Part shown: piece after piece, positions 36,001 to 45,000 of the stretch
How the letters are laid out: every line of letters starts with the position of its first letter
Numbering within the stretch: position 1 is the stretch's first letter
Assembly: GCA_022457155.1 (NCBI GenBank)
Contig: JAJGOT010000200.1
Location: 806,001 to 870,000 of the forward strand
Length of the DNA: 64,000 nt
DNA from: Cladopsammia gracilis
Taxonomy: Eukaryota; Cnidaria; Anthozoa; Scleractinia; Dendrophylliidae
Reading direction: 5' to 3'
Translations under genes and position numbers: made by a program
The notes under the pieces: generated by a model
The model's database searches: none
What the model saw: only the letters and a program-made list of their open reading frames with translations
What the model was told of the DNA's origin: nothing

Positions 36001-39000
36001 TTTCTAAAGTTTTTAAGAGGATGATTTGTAGCATACTTAGCTTTGTTATAATGTGCAACTTTTTTAAAAAAAAATGAGAACACACTCAGCATTATTTTTC
36101 TGTTTAACCATTCTGTCCTATTGTTCGTAGTTTAGACTTTTTACCCCCGGGAGGGGGGGGGGTACTCCTTATAATGGGCTATACAGGGATGCTCCGCCCG
36201 AAAGGGGTACCTTTTTGAGGCTAGAGGTATATGAAGGAACGGGATTTCACGAGTTGAAGTATATGAAAGGGTAGGGATTTCACGAAGAATAGGAAAGGGA
36301 AGTGAAACCACGCCATTGAAGCATAAAAAAAGGTAGGCAAAACTGCCATTTAAGTATTATAAAAAGGGTCTTTCAAAATATGTCAAACAGATGCACGTAA
36401 AGGCTCTGAAAGGGGTACCATTTTCATTGAAAGGTATATGAAAGGGGTACCACTTTCAATGAAAGGTATATGAAAGGGGTACCTTTTCTGTTAAAATCGG
36501 TATATGAAAGGGTAAGGGTTTGGACCTCGGGGCGGAGCATCCCCGTACAAAACTGTGTTCAGTACCCCCCCCGGGTTTTTACCCTCCATGTTTTTTCATT
36601 CAGGTACTGTATACTGTATCTAAATGATGAAATAACAATTATCCCATAAAGAAGTTTAAGATCTTCAAAAAAAATAAAAACTGATTGGGGGATAAATAGG
36701 TAACAGTCAAATAAGTTGTACCTCTGACTAACATGTAAACAAGCTTCCACTGTTAGCAGTGGATAAAATAAGAATTCGGGTTTTTTGACAAGAAAACTCC
36801 CAAAATTTTATCGTTAAAATGCTGCATAACAAACAGCACCATAGAAAAGTTCTGCTGAGAAACACTTTTATTAGTATTTTATCTTGGGATTTAAAAGGTA
36901 GACTAGAACCACACTACACACCTTAACATGACTGTGACTGTGGGAGTGAAACAGCTGTACTGTGGGCCACGAATGATTTAGCTTTCAATTTAAACTGTTC
37001 AACATGAAAGTTACTCCATGGAGCAAGCTTTCATTATCTAGGGATCCATGCAGACTCACTAAATGACGAAAGGTTAGGGATAGGGTTACAGGGGTTGATC
37101 CGATCCGATCCGATCTGATCCAGGTTTTGTCAACGGCCATTGAAAAGGCGTCATAATTCGATCCACATACTTTTGTTTAAGCTTTACAATAGCCTACATG
37201 TATTAAGATTGGCGACAATTTGACGCAATACTTAAAAGGACTTTGCATGTTACGAAAATCACATAGCATGAGTGTAGCGCACAGCACAGTTTGTGTATGA
37301 TTTGCATTCCACAAGAGGGTGGTAACAGTACACGTATTCCTTTCAAGGAAAGGTATACATCATGTATTCAACTATCCAATTTCCACCGACCGTTCTTTTC
37401 TACTTACATGATTGGCTGAATGAGCAACACGCTGCTTTTTCCCTAATCCCAATGTATCTGCCATAGAAGATTGTTTCTCTTCAGTAGTTAATGGTACTGC
37501 TGCAGCTGTAGGTAACACTTTCTTCCTTAGCAATTCTTTTACTGGGCTTTTAACAGGTAAATCCTCAACCCACGCAGAGTGAGTGTCATGTTGTGGTTCA
37601 TATTCATCCCAAATCCTCTTGAGTTGATTGTCTTCCTCTGAGCTTGAATCATGGTTTGCTGGACTTAATGCATCACTTTCATCACTTATTAGCATTGTAA
37701 CACCCTTAGAAAACTTCTGCTTCAAGTCTTTGCACTTGTCCACTTCTCTTGCCTCCAATTTAGAGCCTTTTGGAGTTTTAACTGGCGATGCTTTTTCTGT
37801 ACTTTTCTTTTGGTTTTCAACTTTGCTACTTTTTGGGGCCTTTTTAGTGGAGCCAAAGAAATTTATGTCGGCATCAGAAATATTAACTTTTTTCTTTAGC
37901 CCATGAGTACTTTCTACTGGTTCCTCTTTGGCGGCATTTTTTCTTTTTAATGTTACAGCACCATCAACAACAAGTTTATGTTTCTTTGGAATAACATATG
38001 CTGCTTCTTTGGGCATACTGTCCTTGCTATGGGATGATGATTTCTTAGAGAATTCAATTTGCTGAAATGATTTTGATGCTGACTTCAAAAACTGATCTAG
38101 TGTAGTAGTTCCTTGTTTAATACAACTGTCATTCCCTTTTGAATGTTTTAATTCCCTAATATCCTCAGACAGTCCCTTCGCTGAAGAGTCAGGAGAGATA
38201 GCATCTGTGACACAAGGCAATTGTTGTGATTTCCTTTTCTTTAATATTACATCTGATGAGGATACATCATCTTTACATCCTTCAAGTAAAGTTTTCTTTG
38301 TTGTTGTTGTTGTTTTAAGCTGAACAGATTTTCTTTTCCTTGATAATATTTTATCCGATTTCTCCTCAGTGGATGTATAAGATTTCTCCTTAGTGAGAGT
38401 ATCAAATTTCTCCTTAGTTACTGTGAGGTCATGCTTTTCTGCCATGTGATCGTGGCATGAGTCTGTCAGTAGTTCATCTGCCATTTTCTCTTTTACATCA
38501 GAACAAAGGAGAGCTTTATCTGATATATCCTTCATGGCCTCTTCTTTCACTTGTACATCCCTACAAGCATCATTTAAGTTTGTTTCGGCAGTTTCACTGC
38601 TCACAACAGCTTCATTCTCTATGTTTGTTGAGACAGATGTTTTATTGTCAAAACTTGAGACACTGATAGCATTTGATACTGCATTTATTTTTGCATCCGA
38701 ACTTTTGCATGTGCTTACATTATTGCTCACACTTGAAGGATGTGATATGAGCCCAATAATTTGCTTCTCCTCATCAGTTAGAGAAGCAAAAGGCTGTTCT
38801 GTATCATCAAATGATTCAATACTGTTCCTGTCAGGTCTTGCCGAGTCATCCACAGCAGCTGTTTTATCAGAGCTGTCCTCAGTTAAAGAATCCTCAAGGC
38901 TAGACTGTTTGCTAGTTTCCTCATTTGATTTTTTCAGAATGCTTTTTATTGCTGTAGTTGGGGTTGTTTTGTATTTGTCTTCATCATGAGACTGGTGAGA

Positions 39001-41864
39001 ATTTCCAGTCTTAGCATCAGAAGCTGCTTCTGCAACAGTGACTTTACTCACATGCTGCACAGAATCTCCAGCAGTATGATGTTCTTCTGTTTTATGCTTT
39101 CGAGGGGATATTTTGCTTTTTGAATTCTTGAGTCCTGTTTACAACAAAAGAAAATTAACTTGCTTGCATTCCATAATATAAATATTAGCCAACCATACAA
39201 AACTGTACATAAATATTTCAATGTTCATAAAGGAACATGTCTTTGAATTATATTCCAGTGTTTCTCAGATTTCATTTTTAGCATTTTTCTTCACCTAGTC
39301 TGGATACAGTGGAACTTCTACTTCAGGACACTTCCATTAAGGGGACACCTCCATTAAGGAGACACCTTTATGATGGGGACACTTCCATTAAGGAGACACC
39401 ATGATGGGGGCACCTCCATCACAGACACCTCCATTAAGTAGACACCTTCATGACAGACACCTCCATTAAGTAGACACCCTCATGATGGACACCTCCATCA
39501 CAGAGACACCTCCATTAAGGAGAAACCTTCATGATGGGGACACCTCCATCACAGACACCTCCATTAAGTAGACACCCTCATGATGGACACCTCCATCACA
39601 GAGACACCTCCATTAAGGAGAAACCGTCATGATGGGGACACATCCATTAAGGCGACACCTTCATGATGGGGACACCTCCATCACAGAGACACCTCCATTA
39701 AGGAGACACCATAATGGGGGCACCTCCATCACGGAGACACCTCCATTGAGGAGACACCTTCATGATGGGGACACCTCCATCACAGACACCTCCATTAAGT
39801 AGACACCCTCATGATGGACACCTCCATCACAGAGACACCTCCATTAAGGAGAAACCGTCATGATGGGGACACCTCCATTAAGGCGACACCTTCATGATGG
39901 GGACACCTCCATCACAGAGACACCTCCATTAAGGAGAAACCGTCATGATGGGGACACCTCCATTAAGGCAACACCTTCACCACAGTCTTTCAAAATTCAT
40001 GTTACGGTTTCTGACACAAAAACCAATGCAAATTTGTTACAGACACTAAAGGAAATATTTTTTGTCGCTACTCCATGTCCAAATAGGCAATTGGTTTTCT
40101 GGGTAAAAATTAAGGTAAATTCCAGAGTTTATAATCTTAACTTCACAAAATTAATGCTTTTTGGGTCTCAGGAATGCAGAAAATGGCACTTTTAGAGGCT
40201 CACGACTATGTCGCTTGACTCACACCTTAGGTGTGAAAAAATGTCACCCTCAGAAAAAAACTCCCTATTTTCAATCTCCAGAGGTTGGCATCTCTTACAT
40301 ACATACTGTACATACATTCATCACTTTATTTGGTAAAGAAGGTTCAAAATGGACAACTTTACAGCTGATGTGGACCTACTACAAAGTAAAATTACTACTA
40401 TTGATCCCAGACGTCCTATCAAATGGCTTAAATTTTGCGTTGCTTCACGGACCATTGATTTCACTCTGCAGTTTCAAAAATACTAATCACGTGACTCAAA
40501 ATTTAAGCTCACGTGCTCGCCAAAATGAAACCTGCATTAGACCGGCAGAAAACGGAAAACTGCGTCAGTTGTTTACATTTTAGTTGTTTACATTTTATTT
40601 GTTTAGTTTTGGACACTGGCATTCTTTCTTGACCACGAAAGCAGATTCCAAGACCGTCGAAATTATCTGCGACTACAATGTAAACAACTGAAGCAATTTT
40701 TCGTTTGCCGCCGGTTTCATTTTGGAGGCCACACGAGCACAAATTTTGAGTCACGTGATTCATATTTTTGGAACCGCAGAGTGAAATCAACAGTCCGTGA
40801 AGCAACGCAAAATTCAAGCCATTTGAAAGGACGTCTGGGATCAATAGTACAATGTATATAATTAAAGTGTATAACAGTGATTTTTTTATTTGCTTGATCG
40901 AATCTACACGATGTTTTGATAAGAAAATGGAAAAAAAAAATTTCGATATCAATTTTCCTTCTCCGCATTTTGACCGTCTAAAAACGTGAAATTTCACTTC
41001 CGGTGTGTTACAAAACCATGCAAGAAGAAAGACTGGAAATAGTCCACTGTGACGTCAATACAAGAATGCCAGTGTTACGATTTCTCAGTTCTTCCGTTTT
41101 TTGGTGCATGTTGCCACAACCATAGACAACACACCTCAATAGAACCATGTTTCTTCCTCAGGGCATATCAGAAAATGTAAGGAACTGAGAAACCTCGACA
41201 CCGGCATTCCTGTATTGACGTCACAGTGGACTATTTCCAGTCTTTCTTCTTGCGCGGTTTTGTAACACACCGGAAGTGAAATTTCACGTTTTTAGACAGC
41301 CAAAATGCGGAGAAGGAAAATCAATATCGAAAATTTTTTTTCCATTTTCTTATCAGAATATCATGTAGATTCGATCAAGCAAATAAAAAAATCACTGTCA
41401 CTTACACTTTAATTATAAAAACTAAGAATTTCATTTTACAATCTCTACACCCCCCATAGTTGATAAAATAATGTTGTAGTATTGATCCATCAAAGTGATG
41501 GAAAATACTGTAAGCTATTGCGAGCCACATTAAGACTATATTGATACATAAAAATGTTCTAGAACCACGTTAAAAGACTAGAGGTTACTGCAGGTTTGAT
41601 CATGAAAGGGTCATCTAAAAGCTGTTCTGACTTTGAAATGAAATAAAATCCTTTATTCCTGATTTCCATTTTCAAATGAAGAAAAAATAGCATTACCACA
41701 AGCATCACCATTACAATAAAACTAAAACTACGTTCATTGTGGATTGTTATCACAATTTACGTACCAGGTTTGCTGTGTCGAAAGTGGCAATATGGCCGGT
41801 GGCACAAACCGTGAACAAAGAAAGGGCAGTTTGTGCTCCGAAAATATCCCGCTGTTGGAAACAT
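20830..41864 (-). CDS. REXO1: RNA exonuclease 1 homolog (REXO1), complete 12-exon gene
   Basis: Coding exons in transcript order: 41864-41765, 39134-37408, 34718-34500, 33900-33648, 33372-33235, 32603-32490, 30276-30215, 28686-28582, 27533-27418, 25453-25315, 22335-22215, 20948-20830 (stop TAG). All borders are GT-AG and all phases agree, giving 1,070 residues. An N-terminal C-x7-C-x4-C-x3-H finger (residues 13-30) is followed by a long Ser/Lys-rich disordered region. Next comes an elongin-A-binding-protein-1-like region (about 640-800), then Cys/His clusters (CRRC at 818-821, CC...CC in exon 7). The DEDDh 3'-5' exonuclease has AMDCEM (901-906), HSLESDL with Asp986, and H1035-x4-D1040. The family trims RNA 3' ends and binds elongin A in the nucleus; this role is inferred from similarity. 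It shares an upstream region with the gene at 42068. Confidence 0.95.
20914..21084. repeat. 84-bp tandem duplication of the last REXO1 splice acceptor
   Basis: The segment from about 20914 to 20997 is repeated from about 20998 to 21081 with a handful of mismatches. It includes CTGAAATGCAAC, which is the minus-strand TTTCAG acceptor, and the start of the coding exon. The upstream copy keeps AG at the border (exon side 21032). Confidence 0.9.
21724..21882. repeat. MITE with TIR AATCCCGATAACTCGAACC
   Basis: The left AATCCCGATAACTCGAACC and right GGTTCGAGTTATCGGGATT are perfect inverted repeats. The interior contains further copies of CGATAACTCGAACC. It lies in the last REXO1 intron. Confidence 0.85.
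21945..22122. mobile_element. 178-bp MITE, copy 1 (TIR TAGAGCGTATGCAC)
   Basis: TIRs TAGAGCGTATGCAC and GTGCATACGCTCTA are flanked by TA on both sides. The interior holds two direct copies of a block with TTTTGGTACACCAA and ATGGCCGCCGT. It is identical as read to 63613-63789. A TA target suggests Tc1/mariner or similar mobilisation, which is inference. Confidence 0.9.
22215..28686 (-). CDS. REXO1: REXO1 exonuclease-domain exons 8-11
   Basis: Exon 8 (28686-28582) ends in [10 protein letters not shown] with the first catalytic Asp and Glu. Exon 9 (27533-27418) reads [15 protein letters not shown] and ends VDYNTR. Exon 10 (25453-25315) holds [12 protein letters not shown] and [12 protein letters not shown] with the second Asp. 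Exon 11 (22335-22215) holds [20 protein letters not shown] and [16 protein letters not shown]. The DEDDh active site is completed by H/D in exon 12. The order and spacing match the family closely, so the enzyme is predicted to be active. Confidence 0.95.
23604..23793. mobile_element. MITE with ~46-bp TIRs (AATAGGCCATTTGCACGATG)
   Basis: The left end AATAGGCCATTTGCACGATG continues to CTACCAGAAT. It is mirrored by ATTCTGGTAG...CATCGTGCAAATGGCCTATT at the right end. The interior is AT-rich and non-coding. A diverged relative of the interior and right end lies at about 20625-20750. Confidence 0.9.
24003..24062 (+). repeat. Poly(G) tract
   Basis: A run of about 17 G with further G-rich sequence lies in a REXO1 intron. 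On the coding strand of REXO1 it is C-rich. Confidence 0.9.
24690..25152. repeat. TIR-like element with CCCGGGGGGAGG-type ends
   Basis: The left end CCCGGGGGGAGGGGGGTACT is mirrored by AGTACCTCCCCCC at the right, around an interior with several CTATTCTAGAC words. It resembles the element at 36141-36580 in its ends only. Confidence 0.6.
25553..26600. other. REXO1 intron 9, non-coding
   Basis: It contains an ATT/AAT microsatellite pair (25530-25580) and a segment around 25590-25900 with CAAAATCCCTACTTGTCCTAAG...GCGCTTTACA, which looks like a repeat-family terminus. It also holds the hammerhead-like core at 26209-26235. No exon is seen. Confidence 0.45.
26631..27058. repeat. 428-bp dispersed repeat, copy 1
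   Basis: It starts TTAATCGTATCAATAACAAA and ends in CCACTCAGTCCAAT. Its centre contains the palindromic pair CTATCCAATTACAA / TTGTAATTGGATAG flanked by GCGCGC words. It is about 90% alike to 27669-28094 in the same orientation. A third diverged copy lies inverted at 44285-44840. Confidence 0.85.
27057..27223. mobile_element. Foldback MITE with ~65-bp arms
   Basis: AATAGACCAATTCCGATATA...CCCCTAAGCC-type arms pair almost perfectly across 27057-27223. It abuts the end of the 428-bp repeat. It is non-coding. Confidence 0.9.
27669..28094. repeat. 428-bp dispersed repeat, copy 2
   Basis: A direct copy of 26631-27058, with the same internal palindrome and the same GCGCTACGCGCTCGGCCGAT block. The two copies flank REXO1 exon 9 (27418-27533). 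Confidence 0.85.
30595..30762. repeat. Imperfect foldback repeat
   Basis: Words such as TATCCAAACAC / GTGTTTGGATA and GTGGGTT / AACCCAC pair around a short centre near 30675. The arms are imperfect and no coding sequence is present. It lies in a REXO1 intron. Confidence 0.55.
33948..34500. other. REXO1 intron 3, non-coding
   Basis: No exon or clear repeat is seen apart from a poly(G) run at 33962-33972. Confidence 0.5.
34898..34918 (+). repeat. Poly(G) tract (about 20 G)
   Basis: A pure G run lies at the start of a purine-rich, GGGG-dense stretch that extends to about 35110. It is a possible quadruplex former and is in REXO1 intron 2. Confidence 0.95.
35570..35696. mobile_element. MITE with TIR GGTTGTTCAAAAAGTGGATA
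   Basis: GGTTGTTCAAAAAGTGGATAG is mirrored by CTATCCACCTTTTCAACAACC. The interior repeats TATCCACTGGATAA and CTATCCAGC words. It is 127 bp, non-coding, and lies in REXO1 intron 2. Confidence 0.9.
36141..36580. mobile_element. TIR element with (C)n GGG ends and GGTATATGAAAGGG repeats
   Basis: The ends TTACCCCCGGGAGGGGGGGG and CCCCCCCCGGGTTTTTA are inverted. Inner TGCTCCGCCC and GGGCGGAGCA also pair. The interior holds several direct GAAAGGTATATGAAAGGGGT words. It is non-coding and lies in REXO1 intron 2. Confidence 0.8.
37408..39134 (-). CDS. REXO1: REXO1 exon 2 (large disordered region)
   Basis: This 1,727-bp exon encodes 575 residues rich in Ser, Lys, Glu and Thr with no globular domain. 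It has repeats of the [14 protein letters not shown] type and basic stretches. It ends with an acidic/aromatic segment ([20 protein letters not shown]) and [13 protein letters not shown] before GTAAGT. A single huge disordered second exon is also the layout of vertebrate REXO1. Confidence 0.93.
39310..39985. repeat. Composite minisatellite (GACACCTCCATTAAGG / CTTCATGATGGGG)
   Basis: About 670 bp of higher-order repeats alternate GACACCTCCATTAAGGAG and ACACCTTCATGATGGGG or CATCACAGA blocks, with larger units of about 100-180 bp re-used. It is in REXO1 intron 1. The translated ORF here is only the repeat. Confidence 0.92.
40375..40850. repeat. Inverted repeat pair A in REXO1 intron 1
   Basis: The left arm (about 40375-40585) and right arm (about 40660-40850) are reverse complements with mismatches. 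Shared words include GATCCCAGACGTCCT / GGACGTCTGGGATC and CACGTGACTCAAAATTT / AAATTTTGAGTCACGTGA. It lies immediately next to pair B. Confidence 0.8.
40856..41418. repeat. Inverted repeat pair B, ~240-bp arms
   Basis: The left arm 40856-41096 and right arm 41178-41418 are about 90% complementary. Shared words include GAAATTTCACTTCCGGTGTG / CACACCGGAAGTGAAATTTC and GGAAATAGTCCACTGTGACG / CGTCACAGTGGACTATTTCC. The loop is about 80 bp. It ends 350 bp from the REXO1 exon 1 donor. Confidence 0.9.
41765..41864 (-). CDS. REXO1: REXO1 exon 1 (CCCH finger)
   Basis: The ATG at 41864 opens [16 protein letters not shown], followed by the remaining Cys/His ligands (C21, C26, H30), a CCCH finger typical of REXO1 N-termini. 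The donor is G|GTACGT at 41764. The exon ends in phase 1 and joins exactly to the 2-base phase of exon 2, giving HSKPGLKNSK across the junction. The joint fit of motif, donor and phase supports this as the true start. Confidence 0.93.
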
Positions 41865-42067
41865 TGCAGTGAAAATGCATCAGTTTACCACTTGAACGTT
41901 ATCAAAACCACACGTGTTCAAGGCAAATCAAAGGAGAACATTATTTTTCTTTCAAAATTGATTTCCGAAACCCACACTTGAAGTCGAAATGTTTCACCCT
42001 TGGTAACCAGGCGTAAAAGAGCAGGCCAGGCTGCTGATGTCAATGGCGGATTTCAGTGGTTTGACAG
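41865..42067. promoter_or_regulatory. Shared head-to-head promoter region (REXO1 / CCDC78-like)
   Basis: Only 203 bp separate the REXO1 ATG (41864, minus) from the kinesin-like ATG (42068, plus), so both genes must start transcription here or inside each other's first exons. No TATA box is evident. A CCTTGGTAACC word (41998-42008) resembles one half of an RFX X-box. Gene placement is seen directly; promoter function is inferred. Confidence 0.75.
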
Positions 42068-45000
42068 ATGAACGTGGAAGTTTTAGCTCGTGTTCGACCT
42101 CCAAAACGGGGAGAGAGCTTTTCTCTTAATCTTTCTGGCACCCGTGTACAAGCAGGCGATGGCACTGGTCACATTTTCAGTGCTGTGTACAAATCTGAGG
42201 CCCTGACCTACGATATATTCAGAGATGCCTTTTCTCCACTTGTGGAATTGTTCATTGCCGGCTACAATGTTTGTGTGTTGGTTTTCGGTGAAACAGGCTC
42301 AGGAAAGTCTTACTCTGTTGCAGGAGAGAAAACCTCAAAGGCAGGATTGGTTCCTCTGACAATAAACGCTGTTTTCACGAGAATAAAGAACGAAAGATCA
42401 GCAAGGAAAGATGTCAGGGTGCAAAGAAGTGACCTTAACGACGGAGTTGTTTTTATGCAGTTTTACGAAGTTTACAATGAGAAAGTAAGAGATCTCTTGG
42501 TACTGCCTCATGAAGGTAGGGACTGTATTAACCGTACGGGTTTATTAAATGCATTGTATTTGGACACTTTGACCATCCTTTCTGAGTTTTGTCTGCATGA
42601 ACATTTGCAGGGTTGGAAAGTTGAGGGGGCTGGTTCTTCTGTTTATTCTGTCCTCATGCTTGTAGAATGTAGTCAATGTATAGTATACATGCATGTGAAC
42701 TTAACCACATCAATCAGATTTCAGAACATTGAGTGTCAAAACACCACACCTGTGCAAGTAGTAAAATCTTTAAGGCCTTTGAGATAGACTACACTAGTGT
42801 GTGAATAATTCAATAGGTAGCATCACACCTTATCTGACATAGAGATATGTGATATCAAAACTCTTTGGCAATTGTGGAGTTCCAGAAAATATCCATATTC
42901 GTCGGGTGGAAGGTCACTGGAAACTTCAAGGGGGAGGGGTCTCAAAAGCCAAACTAAAGCTAAACAGAAATTTCAGAGGGATAGTGGTGGGGGGGGGGGG
43001 GGGGGGGGGGCGTAAACCAAAATACTTTCTGTGGGAGCAGAGGGTATGGATAGTTTCTGGAACAACACGTCATTACATCTGCAAGTTCCACAAAATGGAA
43101 ACCATTTTCACTTTGGAACTGTGTGCCCATGTGGCATGAACATCAACTTCTATTTGAAGTGCATGTGTAACATGTGCTGTTTTGTCTACTATTAGGAAAC
43201 ACACAAATGGCTCTTCAGGAGTCAATCCAACACACTTTTAATCGTGATTCATATATCGTGATCTTACATGTCTGGCGATCAACACGAGAATTAAATTATA
43301 TTGCAATCAAGTGTCATGTGAACTCAATGTCAATAAACAGCCTATTGTATACATATTGTAACACATGCCTGCACTTTATTACGGGTACATGTATGTGCAT
43401 GCTTGAGCCAAACATTACATGTACTTTTAAGTGTTTTTCTGCATGCCCTAAAACTGTAGTTCCAATGTTTTGTTTGTTTTGTGGCATTTCTTAAAATATT
43501 ATGACTGATGAAGTGCAAAGCCTGAAATGACTTATTGTATGTTTTTTGTCAACATTATTATATTTTTAGCACTTTTATAGTCTTTTTGACTTTGTGTACT
43601 AATCATCAGGCTAGTTCCAAGTGTTCGAACTTTTGTTTGTATTATTAACAGGAAAAGTGTGTCCAGCACAGAGAAAAAGCAGCAAGCACCATACATGAAG
43701 ATACATGTGCATACAAAAATACTTTTTTTTAAATACTTAGCATACTAAAGAGCCCTCTCCCCTAATATTGACTTACTAGTATTTTATATTTTCATTTGCA
43801 TTCATGTTTGAACTTTTACTAACTGAGAGCCACCTCCACTGCAGCTTCTGTTTTTATTATATTATTACATGTACATGTATAATTATGTAATAATAAATTA
43901 TTGTTTATATATATTTATTATTACCTTGAATTTTTATTGTTATGTATAAAATTTTTAGCATGTAAATAATTACATAATTCAGCCCATGACTGCAAAGTGA
44001 TTTGACTGCAAAGATTTGAAATCCAGGAGGCACTACATACATGTTAGCTTCTATGTCTGGTACCTGGATTGGTCTTATTACAAGTCATCTCCAGGTGCAC
44101 AGATCCTTAAAAGGAGGTCATTGGTCCTCATCACCTTTGATGCTTCAAAGTGTGAACCTAGAGGAACCAATGACCTTACATTTGTAATAGTAACTATTAA
44201 TTTAAAAAAGCTATACTAAAAATCATTTCTCCCTTATTGCATCAAGCTATAAAAGAGCATTCAGGTAATATTAATAGGACTGAGCGAAGTACAATTCATG
44301 AAGTAATAACTGGGTGAGTAATTTCAAATCTGTCAAGCACATACAGTGTAGTGCAAGCAAAAATTGAAATTACAAGCACAATTACCCCTGAATTGTATGA
44401 CACGACATTCAATTACTAATTAATTGCATTATCAAGTTCTCAGTAGCTCAGTGGTTAGAGTATCCGACTAGTGTACGGAAGGTTGTGAGTTCAAATCCCA
44501 TCTGGAACTTGGAAATTTTCTTAGTTTCTTTCACTCAACACATATTCTATTTTCATTGATAACAAAATTCCAGATTAAAACTTTAGTCTATTATGTGATA
44601 TTTTCTATCAGAGTTTGAAACCAATGGAGAAACAGCAAAGAAGAACACATTTAAGTGCATCTGATTTATGCACAATATGCCATGTAGGTGTGCAAAATTT
44701 TACAGCTATCCAATTACAATTTTTTGTAATTGGATAGCTGTAATTGCATGGACACCATGTGACCACACACCAGTTACAGTGCATAAGAAATAGGTGCATG
44801 GATGACCAATCGCAATCGAGAAATTTAGTATTGATACATTTAGACCTGTAAATTAAATATATCAGGAAAGAAACTACTGTATGCAAAATTACAAAATGAA
44901 TGTATTGTACAAAAAAAATTATGTGCTGTGTTAACTTAATGGTTGTTTTTAATTTTTTCTAGAAAGGCATGTTGATGTGGTTGAAGATGGTCAAAATGGA

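Larger units (their letters stand above)
42516..44962. other. Intron 1 of the CCDC78-like gene
   Basis: It contains a poly(G) run of about 23 (42986-43010), a hammerhead-like core (43505-43530), and the third, inverted copy of the 428-bp repeat (44285-44840) with a SINE head inside it. No other exon is supported. The open frame continuing after 42515 is intronic read-through. Confidence 0.6.

Noticed and set aside
38534..38989. 151-residue plus-strand ORF
   Set aside because: It is antisense to the large REXO1 exon 2, whose splice borders, phase and protein similarity are clear.
39860..40195. 111-residue ORF with repeated PPLRRxxHDGDTS
   Set aside because: It is a translation of the minisatellite; no splice sites or family match.
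41996..42010. Complete RFX X-box in the shared promoter
   Set aside because: Only one half-site (GGTAAC type) fits; the other half would need zero spacing instead of the usual 1-3 bases, so it is kept only as a weak hint.
42516..42787. Continuation of kinesin exon 1 as a longer ORF
   Set aside because: A donor (GAAG|GTAGGG) follows E149 and the protein match resumes at 44963 in the right phase; the read-through has no similarity.
44436..44509. Functional tRNA gene
   Set aside because: The anticodon stem is poor, acceptor pairing covers only four bases, and similar heads recur with SINE-type tails.
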